Shown: positions 14,512 to 22,957, counted from the first letter of the stretch. The stretch: DNA of 27,887 bases from JASHVB01 sp049522565 (GCA_049522565.1 JBEKNT010000028.1:1-27887); one strand, 5' to 3'. Translations and numbers: made by a program. The notes: generated by a model from the letters alone, not told the origin.

Positions 14512-15285
14512 TCAGCTTGCGTAATCCGGTTCCTCGCGGTCCAGCACCCGCCGCCAGGCGTCGAGGTGCAGGCGCGCGTCGATCTTCTCGCCCCAGGCAC
14601 CATGCCAATGCCGGCGCGCACCCTCCGGCAGATGCCGCAACGGCCGGCCGGTGGACATGGCGGTGAGCTGGTACATCACGGTGCGCTCGGCGATGAACAA
14701 CTCGTCGAATGCATCATGCACCGTCGGGCCGACGACACTCACGCCGTGGCCACCCATCACCAGGATGCTCGCATTCCCCATCGCCGCGGCAAGCCGGTCG
14801 CCTTCCGCGTTCGAATCCGCCGGCGCGATCCCGCCATCGTCCACCGCAACGCGATCGTTCAGTAGCAGATTGTTATGGTGCGCCAGGGCGAGCTGCGGCG
14901 TTTCCAGCAATGACAGGGCGGTAAGCCAGCGCGGATGCACGTGCAGGATGCAGGTGGCCTCCGGCTTTTGCAGATGGATGCGGGCATGGATGTGGAACGC
15001 CACCTTGCGCAGCTCGCCATTGCCGCGCAACACGCGGCCGTCGAGGTCGCAGACGATCAGCGAACTCGCGGTCAACTCCTGGAACAGGTAGCCGCGTGGA
15101 TTGATCAGGAAGTGCGGCGCGTCATCCGCCCGGCCTTGCGGCAGTACCAGCGAATGATGATTGCCGATTTGCTCGTTCCAGCCGAGCCGCGCCGCCACCC
15201 GAAACACTGCCGCCATGTCGCAACGCAACCGCCATTCCTCTTGTTCGGCGTCGCTCGAGGAGAGCGCGTGGACGATGGCGGGCAT
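14512..15285 (-). CDS. Class II aldolase/adducin family protein
   Basis: 257-aa protein of the zinc-dependent class II aldolase/adducin fold, whose members cleave phosphorylated sugars or decarboxylate sugar acids. The metal site is visible as H115 and H117 (ILHVHPRW) with H180 (MGGHGVSVVG). GNHHS (41-45) and NPRGY (62-66) match the substrate-loop region. The ATG at 15285 has AAGG upstream; the frame extends further upstream without conservation. It shares a strand and short spacing with the downstream crotonase gene. The substrate cannot be named: this clade often sits among catabolic genes without a sugar-phosphate context. Confidence 0.85.
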   Translation of the reverse strand: MPAIVHALSSSDAEQEEWRLRCDMAAVFRVAARLGWNEQIGNHHSLVLPQGRADDAPHFLINPRGYLFQELTASSLIVCDLDGRVLRGNGELRKVAFHIHARIHLQKPEATCILHVHPRWLTALSLLETPQLALAHHNNLLLNDRVAVDDGGIAPADSNAEGDRLAAAMGNASILVMGGHGVSVVGPTVHDAFDELFIAERTVMYQLTAMSTGRPLRHLPEGARRHWHGAWGEKIDARLHLDAWRRVLDREEPDYAS

Positions 15286-15431
15286 GGGCGCGACCTTGCT
15301 GCGGGATGACCTGACGAATTCTGCGCGCACGAGTCCGCATTGCAATAGCGGTGTTGAATTAGGAGTAAGGCTGTCCCCGTCGCCGACCTGTACCTGGCCA
15401 TCAGCCTGCAAGCCTGGGCGTTCTCTTCGCC

Positions 15432-15797
15432 TCATCCATCCCGCAGCATGCGCTGCCCAAGCCCCTGCGCCAGCATGGCGACGGCAAGGGCATTGAGGCT
15501 GACCCCCTCCTGCCGCGCCCGCTCTGCCAGGCTGCGATGCAACGACTTCGGCGTGCGCAGCACCCACTTGCCGCTATAGGCATCGGTGGCGTCCACCGTG
15601 GGCGGAGGCACCGGCCGGCCGGCCTCCCGCATCGCCGCGATCCAATCCCGCTTCGCTGCGGCGCCGTTGGCGAGGGCTTCCTCGATCGTCTCCCCATCCG
15701 ACATGCATCCAGGCAGGTCGGGAAATTCGATCAGATAGCCGCCACCTTCCTCTGCCATCAGAGGACGAATGGTGAAACGATAGTCAGTCTCGCTCAT
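15432..15797 (-). CDS. hicB: HicB family antitoxin
   Basis: 121-aa antitoxin. The N-terminal HicB domain (about 6-65) contains GGGYLIEFPDLPGCMSDGET and the EEALANGAAAKRDWI helix. The C-terminal part (about 78-115, VLRTPKSLHRSLAERARQEG then LNALAVAML) is a ribbon-helix-helix DNA-binding domain typical of the longer HicB proteins, which repress their own operon. Its start codon overlaps the end of hicA by 14 bp, so the two are translationally coupled with toxin first. The HicB domain is expected to cover the HicA active site. Confidence 0.9.
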   Translation of the reverse strand: MSETDYRFTIRPLMAEEGGGYLIEFPDLPGCMSDGETIEEALANGAAAKRDWIAAMREAGRPVPPPTVDATDAYSGKWVLRTPKSLHRSLAERARQEGVSLNALAVAMLAQGLGQRMLRDG

Positions 15798-16035
15798 GGG
15801 CCCCTCGCACTGCGTCAATGACCTGGACGAACCGCTGGACATAGATCGGCTTGATCGGGCGGCCAGCCGGGGCGGACAGCGCCTCAGTGATGTCGGGATG
15901 CTCCAACACCACGTGGCTGCCACCCGGTTTGCGGTCGTTAACCCCACACGCCGCCGCCACCGCTTCCAGACTGGCGATCCGCCAGTCGCGCGGATGGGTC
16001 CGCATCGCCGCGCGTGTCTTGTCGCCCCTGGCCAT
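15784..16035 (-). CDS. hicA: HicA family mRNA interferase toxin
   Basis: 83-aa toxin with the small double-stranded-RNA-binding-like fold that cleaves mRNA. The catalytic His is H41 in KPGGSHVVLEHPD; the C-terminal RPIKPIYVQRFVQVIDAV matches the clade with RPIKP before the last helix. It is longer than the common 60-aa HicA, with about 15 extra basic residues at the N-terminus (MARGDKTRAAMRTHPRDW); a downstream Met at residue 11 could be the true start. Toxin gene first with overlap into hicB is the usual order. Transcription would be shut by HicB. Confidence 0.85.
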   Translation of the reverse strand: MARGDKTRAAMRTHPRDWRIASLEAVAAACGVNDRKPGGSHVVLEHPDITEALSAPAGRPIKPIYVQRFVQVIDAVRGAHERD

Positions 16036-16059
16036 GTCCAGCCGTCTTCAGGGGATCAA

Positions 16060-16085
16060 ATAGTATCATTGGCGGTATCGCGCAA
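16060..16085 (-). promoter_or_regulatory. Possible hicAB promoter
   Basis: On the minus strand TGATACTAT gives an extended -10 (TG-n-TACTAT, hexamer at plus-strand 16060-16065). TTGCGC (16080-16085) lies 14 nt upstream, a short spacer. The pentamer GATAC occurs twice 7 bp apart across this region and could be part of a HicB operator. The start codon is about 25 nt downstream. Confidence 0.3.
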
Positions 16086-16139
16086 GGCTCTGTCGGCGGG
16101 TGACCACTCGAGCCCCACTCGGCCCCCCGCGCATCGGCC

Positions 16140-16928
16140 TCATCCCCCATGTCGTGCCTGTCCCGGCGTCACCCCGAACGCCGCGCGGAACGCCGCGCCG
16201 AACGCCGGGCCGCTGGTGTAGCCGACCGCAGCCGCGGCACGCGCCGGCGTCGCGCCCTGCGCCAGCGACGCCAGCGCCTCGGTCAGCCGCAAGTGCCGCC
16301 GCCACGCCTGGAAACTCATCCCCGTCTCACGCCGGAACAGCCGGGCCAGAGTGCGGACGGACGCCCCCGCGACCTCGGCAAACATCTCCAGCCCGCGCGG
16401 ATCCGCCGGATCGGCCAGCAACGCCTCGGTGACGCGTTGCAACCGCGGATCGCGACAGGCCGGCACCGAGATCGGCCGGGTTGCGGCGCGGCCGATCTCG
16501 TGCAGTGCCAGCGCAACAACGTGCCGCACCGGACCATCCTCGTCCCACATCACCGACTCCTCGCACGCCGCCAGGATCAACTCCCGCAGCAGCGGCGAGA
16601 CCGCGACCACCGTCACCGCGTCCGGCCCGGCGCGTGCCGCGTCCTCGCGCAGGAACAGCGAGCGCATGCGCAGTCCCGCCGGCATGCGCGTCACGTGGCT
16701 TGTCTGGGCCGGCATCCACAGCCCGGTGCCGGGCGGCACGATGAACAGCGCCGCCGGAGTCACCACCCGCATGACGCCCGAGATCGCATACAGCAACTGG
16801 GCGCGAGGGTGCTGGTGCCAGCCGGTGTCGTGCCCCGCCCCATAGTCGGTCGCATACCCCACGAGCGGGCGAGGGGCCTGCTCGAATGGGCGCACGCGGG
16901 TGCGGTCGGGCTGTCCGGTATGCGACAA
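16140..16928 (-). CDS. AraC family transcriptional regulator with N-terminal cupin
   Basis: 262-aa DNA-binding regulator. The N-terminal half carries a cupin sensor (GWHQHPRAQLLYAISGVMRV, 36-55; FIVPPGTGLWMPAQTSH, 62-78). The C-terminal double helix-turn-helix is about 160-258, with SVRTLARLFRRETGMSFQAW and a second HTH AAAVGYTSGPAFGAAFRAAF. This architecture is that of the NimR/YeaM-like AraC subgroup. It is transcribed divergently from the MFS transporter with a 121-bp shared promoter region, so it most likely controls that exporter. The inducer is unknown. Confidence 0.9.
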   Translation of the reverse strand: MSHTGQPDRTRVRPFEQAPRPLVGYATDYGAGHDTGWHQHPRAQLLYAISGVMRVVTPAALFIVPPGTGLWMPAQTSHVTRMPAGLRMRSLFLREDAARAGPDAVTVVAVSPLLRELILAACEESVMWDEDGPVRHVVALALHEIGRAATRPISVPACRDPRLQRVTEALLADPADPRGLEMFAEVAGASVRTLARLFRRETGMSFQAWRRHLRLTEALASLAQGATPARAAAAVGYTSGPAFGAAFRAAFGVTPGQARHGG

Positions 16929-17049
16929 GATATGGCCGTACGTCGAAAGAACGACAGTCTAGGCTGCTGCTTCACCAACGGCCAGCCGCTGGCTTCCATG
17001 GCCGAACCTGATGGGCGGGGACGACGCCCGCCGATACGGGAGGACTGTG

Positions 17050-18282
17050 ATGACTCCGAACACGCGCCTGATCGCCTTCATCAACGCGGCGCACAGCTTC
17101 ACGCACTATTCGCTGCTGATCCTGCCGACCGCGGTGCTCGCCATGGTGGCGCCGGGCGGGAGGTTCGGCGATTCGTATGCCCCGGTCCTGGCGCTCGCCA
17201 CCGGGATGTTCGTGCTGTACGGGCTGTTCTCGCTGCCGCAGGGCTGGATCGCGCAACGCATCGGGCGGCCGGCGCTGATGACGCTGTTCTTCCTCGGCAC
17301 CGGCGTGTCGATGGCGGCGACGGCGTTCGCCGCCTCGCCGGCGATGCTGGCCGTGGGGCTCGGTGCCATCGGGCTGTTCGCCGCGATCTACCACCCGATC
17401 GGCACCGCCATGCTGGTGGACGCCGCCGGCGACAAGCCGGGCCGCGCTATCGGCGTCAACGGCGTGTTCGGCAATTTGGGCGTGGCACTGGCACCGGTGA
17501 TGACCGCGTTCCTGGCGCACCAGGCCGGCTGGCGCGCCGCGTTTCTGCTGCCGGGCGTGCTGTGCGCGGCGCTCGGGCTGGTGTGGATGCGGGTGCCGTC
17601 GCCCGAGGGCGCGATCCGCCGATCTGCGCGGCCGTTCCCGGAGATCCCACGCCATCTGGTGCGCCGCGCGGTGGTGGTGCTGATGCTGATCGCCGTCGTC
17701 TCGGGGCTGGTGTTCAACGCGTTCACCCTGCTGCTGCCGAAGCTGATGCAGGAGAGGCTGGGCGGCGACCCGCGCATGCTGCCGCTGGTGGGTGCCGCGG
17801 CGTTCCTCGCCACGCTGTGCGGCGCGCTGACCCAGTTCACCGTCGGCCGGATGATCGACCGCACGACGTTGAAGCGCGTTTTCCTGCCCGTGAGCGTGCT
17901 GCTGGTGCCGGGACTGGTGGCGGTGTCCTACGCGCAAGGCTGGTTGGTGCTGCCGACCGCCGCGCTGGTGGCGGCGGCGATCTTCGGCCAGGTCACCGTC
18001 AATGAAACGATGACCGCGCGCTATATCTCGCCGGCGCTGCGGGCGCGGATGTACTCGGTGCGGTTTTTCGTAGGGTTCCTCGGTGCCGCGGCGTCGGCGC
18101 CGATCGTGGCCTGGCTGTACGAGCGCACCGGCAGCCTGGCCGCGGTGACGCTGGTGCTGGCGGGGTTCGGAGTCGTCACGCTGGGCTGCGCGCTGGCGTT
18201 TCCTGACCGGAAGGAGGAACTGCGGCCGGAGTTGTGGGCGGAGGCGAGCGGCGGCGCGGGGATGGTAGTGGCGGCAGAGTAG
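17050..18282 (+). CDS. MFS transporter, probable exporter
   Basis: 410-aa inner-membrane protein with about 12 hydrophobic segments and a central cytoplasmic loop around 185-205 (RVPSPEGAIRRSARPFPEIP). The motif AAIYHPIG (124-131) resembles the YHP motif of fosmidomycin-resistance and CynX-related MFS subgroups. The early WIAQRIGRPALM loop between TM2 and TM3 is a motif A variant. GGGAGGA lies 6 nt before the ATG. Next to the divergent AraC-cupin gene it resembles nimR-nimT style regulator/exporter pairs; an efflux role is inferred and the substrate is unknown. A GGGCG/CGCCC hairpin at about 17014-17030 lies in its leader. Confidence 0.88.
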   Translation: MTPNTRLIAFINAAHSFTHYSLLILPTAVLAMVAPGGRFGDSYAPVLALATGMFVLYGLFSLPQGWIAQRIGRPALMTLFFLGTGVSMAATAFAASPAMLAVGLGAIGLFAAIYHPIGTAMLVDAAGDKPGRAIGVNGVFGNLGVALAPVMTAFLAHQAGWRAAFLLPGVLCAALGLVWMRVPSPEGAIRRSARPFPEIPRHLVRRAVVVLMLIAVVSGLVFNAFTLLLPKLMQERLGGDPRMLPLVGAAAFLATLCGALTQFTVGRMIDRTTLKRVFLPVSVLLVPGLVAVSYAQGWLVLPTAALVAAAIFGQVTVNETMTARYISPALRARMYSVRFFVGFLGAAASAPIVAWLYERTGSLAAVTLVLAGFGVVTLGCALAFPDRKEELRPELWAEASGGAGMVVAAE

Positions 18283-18438
18283 GCGTGCGTGCAATCATGC
18301 TCGAGCGAAGCCGCCACCGCCTACGTTTGATCGTGCGGCGCAAGAATAGATTCGCCGCAAGGGCATAAAGTCGAGGATCCACCAACACTATCGCCACGGG
18401 CGGCAGAAGGCCAAGGCGACGGAGTAGGAGCCATGCCG

Positions 18439-18948
18439 TCAGATCTTGCGGCTGTCATAGGCCCAGTGCAGCAACGCCTGACGCTGCCGTGGCCGACAAC
18501 GCAAATCCCCAGGTTCGCAGTTCCGCTCGATCTGCGTGACGTGCCGGCGGATCGCCTTCCAGCGCTTGATCTGCCGCTGGTCCTCCGGCGGCATGCGACG
18601 GCCCATGTAGTAGCGGCAATACCATTGGAACCAGCCGCGCGGGTCGTCCGGGTGGAGCCATCCCTTCCGGCGCCAGACCGATAGCGGCTGGCTGGCGTCA
18701 ACTCCGAAGAAGTTCAGCGACGGGTCGCGGCGTTGCGGCGACAGCTTCGCGCGCGTGAACCAGCTTGCCGGAAACTCGTCGCGTGTGTCCGTCATGTACT
18801 TGCCGCCGAACACGCCGAGCACAAGCATCTGCGGTGGCGTCAGTTCCGGCTTGAAGTCGGGAGCGAATTCCCGGCCGACCGGCGCGACGCACGCATAGCG
18901 GTAGCCCTGCTGCATCCTGTCATGCACGGTGACGATACGGTGGCGCAT
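18439..18948 (-). CDS. Conserved protein of unknown function
   Basis: 169-aa soluble protein rich in Trp, Tyr and Arg. Strong motifs are ELTPPQMLVLGVFGGKYM, then DTRDEFPASWF, FFGVDASQPLSVWRRKGW, LHPDDPRGWFQWYCRYYMGR and a C-terminal QRQALLHWAYDSR. I recognise this as a widely conserved bacterial family without a known function. Dense aromatics and a DDPRGWFQWYCRYY core suggest a ligand-binding or enzymatic pocket, but no catalytic motif is identifiable. The start is uncertain: the frame is open to 19053, the ATG at 18948 is taken because conserved sequence begins soon after, and no good ribosome-binding site is seen. Confidence 0.75.
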   Translation of the reverse strand: MRHRIVTVHDRMQQGYRYACVAPVGREFAPDFKPELTPPQMLVLGVFGGKYMTDTRDEFPASWFTRAKLSPQRRDPSLNFFGVDASQPLSVWRRKGWLHPDDPRGWFQWYCRYYMGRRMPPEDQRQIKRWKAIRRHVTQIERNCEPGDLRCRPRQRQALLHWAYDSRKI

Positions 18949-19044
18949 TGGCTGGCTGATCGGTTCCGTTGCGATCGAGCGGCGAAGCAGATCGATGCCG
19001 CGATGCGGCGTAGCGGGGGCAAGGGTGCTGCGTGCCGACCCGAT

Positions 19045-19107
19045 CACCCTCACCCTCGACGCTGACGCGTCTCGACCACTCCCGCTCCCGCGGGAGAGGT
19101 TATCTTA
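19045..19107. repeat. Interspersed repeat abutting the stop codon of the amidohydrolase gene
   Basis: A 63-bp element beginning CACCCTCACCCTCGACGCTG with a CTCCCG/CGGGAG hairpin (19079-19096) and ending GAGGTTATCTTA, where the final TTA is the complement of the neighbouring gene's TAA stop. It is clearly related to 23588-23649, which ends the same way at another gene. It probably serves as the 3' hairpin of the minus-strand transcript. Confidence 0.75.
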
Positions 19108-20520
19108 TGCCGACATCTTGATCGGCGGCTCGATGTCGGCCGGCAGCGGGCACACATAAGGCGTGCGGCCGACCCGTGCCTGGTGATCCGCCTTGGCGCG
19201 GGCCAGCAGCACCTCGTCCTGCATCACGTCCACCGCGGTGCCGGCCATCACCTTCGCCACGTGCACCATTCCCTTGTGCGCCGCCGGCATCTTGCCCTGC
19301 GCCGTAAGCTGCCAGGAATGGCCCGGCGTGCCGATCGCATAGGTGGCGCCGCGTGCCTGCACCGTCGGTACCACCCAGCTCACATCGCCAACGTCGGTCG
19401 ACCCCATCATCGGCGCGCTCTTCGCATCCTGTGGCACGATCTCGTCGCATAGCGGCACGTCCTTCATCGGCATGCCGGCGCGGCGGAACGAGGATTCGAT
19501 ATCTTCCTCGCTCAGCGTCGCCTGGATCTTGCGGGCGAAATCGCGATCGGCGTCGTCGAACGGCGGCGGTCCGAGGCGCCGCAGATTGTCGTGCATCGCC
19601 TTCTCCAGCGGCAGGTTGCCGAGCAAATTCGAAACGGCGCTGATAACCTGGGTTTTCACCGAGGTTTCGGTCATCAGCGCGGCGCCGTCAGCGACCTTGC
19701 GCACGCGCTCGATCAGCCGGGTCAGCTCGGGAAGGTTCCGGGCGCGAATCAGGTAACGCACCTTGGCATGCGCCTGCACCACGTTCGGCGCGATGCCGCC
19801 GGCATCCAGCACCGCATAATGGACGCGCGCGTCGGACGGCATGTGTTCGCGCATGTAGTTCACGCCGACATTCATCAGCTCGACCGCATCCAGCGCGCTG
19901 CGGCCCAGATGCGGCGCGGCGGCGGCGTGCGAGGCGCGGCCGGTGAAGGAAAAATCGATGCGGGTGTTGGCAAGCGAGAGCGGCTCGTAGACGCCAGCGA
20001 ATGCCGACGGGTGCCAGGTGATCGCCACATCGACATCGGAGAATGCGCCGGCCCGCGCCATGAACCCCTTGGCCGCGCCGCCTTCTTCCGCGGGGCAGCC
20101 GTAGTAGCGCACGCGGCCCTTGATGCCCTGCGCCGCGAGGTAGTCCTTCACCGCGGTCGCCGCCAGCAGCGACGCCGATCCGAGCAGGTTGTGGCCGCAG
20201 CCGTGGCCGTAGCCGTCGCCGGGAAGCGGGCGGGGTTCGGCCACGCCGGCCTCCTGCGACAGCCCGGGCAATGCGTCGTATTCGCCGAGGATGGCAATGA
20301 CCGGACCGCCCTCGCCAGCCTCGCCCATCACGGCGGTGGGGATGCCGGCGACGTTCTTCGTCACGCGGAAGCCTTGCTGTTCCAGCATCGCCGTGTGCTC
20401 GGCGCAGGAGCGGAATTCGCCGTAGCACAGCTCCGGCATGCCCCAGACGCGGTCCGACAATTCGCTGAAAGGCGTCTGCTTGGCGTCGACCAGACGCCAG
20501 ATCTCGTCGGTGTTCTGCAT
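19105..20520 (-). CDS. M20 family amidohydrolase, AbgB-like (p-aminobenzoyl-glutamate hydrolase subunit B type)
   Basis: 471-aa metallo-amidohydrolase of the M20D group; E. coli AbgB is of similar length. Metal-site motifs are GEYDALPGL (79-87), GYGHGCGHNLLG (103-114, with C108 and H110), CPAEEGGAAK (142-151, catalytic E145/E146) and TWHPSA (168-173). Late conserved segments include MGSTDVGDVSW and GTPGHSW. AbgB works with AbgA on p-aminobenzoyl-glutamate, but no abgA or abgT is adjacent, so the substrate may be another N-acyl amino acid or amide. The stop codon is directly touched by an interspersed hairpin repeat. It lies 31 bp downstream of tag, so the two may be co-transcribed. Confidence 0.9.
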   Translation of the reverse strand: MQNTDEIWRLVDAKQTPFSELSDRVWGMPELCYGEFRSCAEHTAMLEQQGFRVTKNVAGIPTAVMGEAGEGGPVIAILGEYDALPGLSQEAGVAEPRPLPGDGYGHGCGHNLLGSASLLAATAVKDYLAAQGIKGRVRYYGCPAEEGGAAKGFMARAGAFSDVDVAITWHPSAFAGVYEPLSLANTRIDFSFTGRASHAAAAPHLGRSALDAVELMNVGVNYMREHMPSDARVHYAVLDAGGIAPNVVQAHAKVRYLIRARNLPELTRLIERVRKVADGAALMTETSVKTQVISAVSNLLGNLPLEKAMHDNLRRLGPPPFDDADRDFARKIQATLSEEDIESSFRRAGMPMKDVPLCDEIVPQDAKSAPMMGSTDVGDVSWVVPTVQARGATYAIGTPGHSWQLTAQGKMPAAHKGMVHVAKVMAGTAVDVMQDEVLLARAKADHQARVGRTPYVCPLPADIEPPIKMSA

Positions 20521-20551
20521 CTTATGGGCCCCTTATTGCGCTGCCCTTGGA

Positions 20552-21124
20552 TCAAGCACGAAGGCCAGCGTGGCGGAAACAGGCGAGCACGTGATCGTTC
20601 ACCATACCGGTCGCCTGCATGAACGCATAGCAGATGGTCGAACCGACGAAATTGAACCCGTCCTTGCGCAGTTGCTTGCTCATGCGGTCGGAGAGCGGCG
20701 TGGTGGCGGGAACCTGGCCGGGTCGTGTCCAGTGGTTGACGATTGGTTTTCCGTCCACGAACGACCAGAGATAGGCGTCCAGGCTGCCATGCGCCTCGGC
20801 GGCGCGCAGTGCCGCCAATGCATTGCTGCGCACCGAGAACACTTTCAGCCGGTTGCGGATGATGCCGGAATCTGTCAGCAGCTTTTCCAGCGTCGTGTCG
20901 CGCAGGCGCGCCACGCGGGCGATCTCGAAGCCGTGGAATGCGTCGCGATATGCCTGCCGTCGCGCCAGGATGGTGCGCCAGGAGAGGCCCGCCTGCGCGC
21001 CCTCCAGCGTCAGCAACTCGAACAGTGCGGTATCGTCATGCTGCGGCACGCCCCACTCGGTATCGTGGTACTGCTGCATGGCGGCATCGGCGCCCTCGGC
21101 CCAGCCGCAGCGGGTGACGGTCAC
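20552..21124 (-). CDS. tag: DNA-3-methyladenine glycosylase I
   Basis: 190-aa base-excision repair enzyme that removes 3-methyladenine from alkylated DNA. The structural zinc ligands C6 (TRCGW), H20 (YHDTEWG), H178 and C182 (NDHVLACFRH) are all present. The catalytic-pocket Glu is E41 in TLEGAQAGLSW, and NFVGSTICYAFMQATGMVNDH is the usual C-terminal block. The start is a GTG at 21124: the next in-frame ATG would lose Cys6 and the first zinc ligand. There is no clear Shine-Dalgarno. It runs into the AbgB-like gene downstream with a 31-bp gap. Confidence 0.95.
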   Translation of the reverse strand: MTVTRCGWAEGADAAMQQYHDTEWGVPQHDDTALFELLTLEGAQAGLSWRTILARRQAYRDAFHGFEIARVARLRDTTLEKLLTDSGIIRNRLKVFSVRSNALAALRAAEAHGSLDAYLWSFVDGKPIVNHWTRPGQVPATTPLSDRMSKQLRKDGFNFVGSTICYAFMQATGMVNDHVLACFRHAGLRA

Positions 21125-21145
21125 CGCGGGGGGTTAGGGCCAGTA

Positions 21146-21262
21146 TACTCCCCCTCCCCTTGAGGCAGGGGAACGGGGGGAAGGGTCGTGCGGCTGGGCG
21201 CACCACGCATCCGCCCGCACAACCCCTCCCCCTGCCCCCCTCCCTCAACGGGAGGGGGAGAA
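21146..21262. repeat. Composite palindromic repeat between tag and the solute-binding protein gene
   Basis: Two hairpins of the CTCCCCCTCCC family lie here: an imperfect one at 21148-21184 and a perfect 9-bp one, CCCCCTCCC/GGGAGGGGG (21236-21244/21250-21258), around TCAAC. Between them GGGTCGTGCGG (21183-21193) and CCCGCACAACCC (about 21214-21225) form a further imperfect inverted pair, so the whole segment could fold as one nested structure. It likely separates the two minus-strand transcripts. Confidence 0.65.
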
Positions 21263-21290
21263 GATTTGTCCCGCCATGACGGAAACCTGC

Positions 21291-22856
21291 TCACTGCGCC
21301 GACTTCACGTTCAGCAGCATCAGGCCCTCGCCGACCGTCGGCTCATAGCTCAGGCCGGCGCGCGTCGCCCAGATGTTCTTCTGAATATGCAACGGGATGA
21401 TCGCCACGTCCTGCATCGCCATCCGCGTCGCATCCTCCAGCAGCTTTTCCCGCGCATTGTCATCCGCGGTGCCCAGCGCCTCGCCGATCAGCTTGTCCAG
21501 CGCCGGATTGGCATAGCGCCCGCGGTTCGACGCGCCCCAGCCCTTCGCCGGATCGAACGTCGCCACCTGGGCGATCAGCGGATCCGACGGCTCCGCCGTG
21601 CCGCTGCCCCAGCCGAACAGGAAGGCCGAGAACGCCTGCTTGTTGGCCTGTGCCACGTAGCTGGTCCACGGCAGCGGATCGACCTCGGTCTGCACGCCGA
21701 TGCGCTGCCACATCTGACCGACCGCCTGGATGATGCGCGCATCGTTGACGTAGCGGTCGTTCGGCCCGTGCAGCGCGATGCGCAAACCGTTCGGATAGCC
21801 CGCCTCGGCCAGCAGCTGCTTCGCCTGCGCCGGATCGTAGGGCGGCGCCTTCAGGTCCGCCACGTAGCCGAACGTGCCGGGCGGCAGGAACTGGCCGGAT
21901 GGCACCGCCGCCCCTTCCATCACGCGATCGACGATCGCCTGGCGGTTGATCGCCACCGACAACGCCTCGCGCACGCGGCGATCCTTCAGTGGATTCTTGT
22001 CGAGCTTTTCCCCGTTCGGCCCGGATACGAACGGACTCGGTCCGTCGCGCGACTGGTCCAGCGACAGAAATATGATACGCAACCCCAACTGCTCCCACAG
22101 CTTCACCTTCGGGTCGTCGCGCAGTCGCGTCAGGTCCTCGGTAGGAACGAAATCGATGAAATCGACGTCGCCCGCCAGCAGGGCCGCGACGCGCGAGGCG
22201 TCGTTGGGAATGAAGCGCCAGGTGACGTGCTGCCACGCCGGCCTGGGTCCCCAGTAACCGTCGTAGCGTTCCAGCTCCACACGATCGCCCGGCTTATACG
22301 CGGCGAAGCGGAACGGTCCGGTGCCGATCGCCGCTTTGCCGGTGTTGAAATCCTCGGTCGTCATGCCCTGCGCTGCCGCGCGATTCAGCATCGCCACGTT
22401 GGTCATATAGATCGGCAGCAGCGGAAACACGCCGTTGGTGTGCAGGCGGATGGTGTGCGGATCGACCACCTCGGTGCTCACCACCGGCTTGGTGTATACC
22501 GCGAAGGAGCTGGGACTGTTCGGCACATTCGGAACGCGGCCCAGCGTGAACACCACGTCGTCCGCGGTGAACGCATTGCCGTTCTGGAACGTCGCGTCGC
22601 GCAGCCGGAACTCCCAAGTGTCCGGCGCGATCAGTTTCCAGGATGCGGCCAGGCCGGGTTGCGGCCGCTGGTGCGCGTCCATCTCGACCAGTTGGTCGAA
22701 GATCTGCGCCGCCAGCGACAGGTTGGGGGCAAGGTTGTGATAGTGCGGATCGATGCTGGTGACGGCCGAGCTGACGCCGACATGCAGGGTCTGCGCCGCG
22801 ACAGGCAGCGCCAGCGTGGCAAGTGCCGCAACAGCGAACTGGAGAGCGCGCCGCAT
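21291..22856 (-). CDS. ABC transporter substrate-binding protein, family 5 (DppA/OppA/NikA type)
   Basis: 521-aa periplasmic binding protein. A Sec signal peptide is evident (MRRALQFAVAALATLALPVA, cut near AQ-TL), with no lipobox Cys. The family core follows: LAPNLSLAAQIFDQLVE, PGLAASWKLI, FQNGNAFTADDVVFTL, GTGPFRFAAYKPGDRVELER and the DRRVREALSVAINRQAIVDRV helix region. It would deliver a peptide, nickel-chelate or similar solute to a membrane permease. No permease or ATPase genes flank it, so it is an orphan that must use a transporter encoded elsewhere. GGGGAA precedes the ATG. Confidence 0.92.
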   Translation of the reverse strand: MRRALQFAVAALATLALPVAAQTLHVGVSSAVTSIDPHYHNLAPNLSLAAQIFDQLVEMDAHQRPQPGLAASWKLIAPDTWEFRLRDATFQNGNAFTADDVVFTLGRVPNVPNSPSSFAVYTKPVVSTEVVDPHTIRLHTNGVFPLLPIYMTNVAMLNRAAAQGMTTEDFNTGKAAIGTGPFRFAAYKPGDRVELERYDGYWGPRPAWQHVTWRFIPNDASRVAALLAGDVDFIDFVPTEDLTRLRDDPKVKLWEQLGLRIIFLSLDQSRDGPSPFVSGPNGEKLDKNPLKDRRVREALSVAINRQAIVDRVMEGAAVPSGQFLPPGTFGYVADLKAPPYDPAQAKQLLAEAGYPNGLRIALHGPNDRYVNDARIIQAVGQMWQRIGVQTEVDPLPWTSYVAQANKQAFSAFLFGWGSGTAEPSDPLIAQVATFDPAKGWGASNRGRYANPALDKLIGEALGTADDNAREKLLEDATRMAMQDVAIIPLHIQKNIWATRAGLSYEPTVGEGLMLLNVKSAQ

Positions 22857-22957
22857 ACCGAATTTCCCCGTCCGTTGATTGGGCGGGACGTTATAGCGGA
22901 GCGTCCTCCAGCCGCCAAACCGTCAGGCAGGCGATGCAGGCACCACGTGCAGAGATG

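Noticed and set aside
16149..18005. 618-codon plus-strand open frame
   Set aside because: It overlaps the AraC gene antisense and the MFS gene out of frame; composition is Arg-rich and unordered.
18322..18435. 37-codon minus-strand ORF after the conserved unknown gene
   Set aside because: Composition is low in order, there is no clear ribosome-binding site, and overlapping frames look equally plausible.
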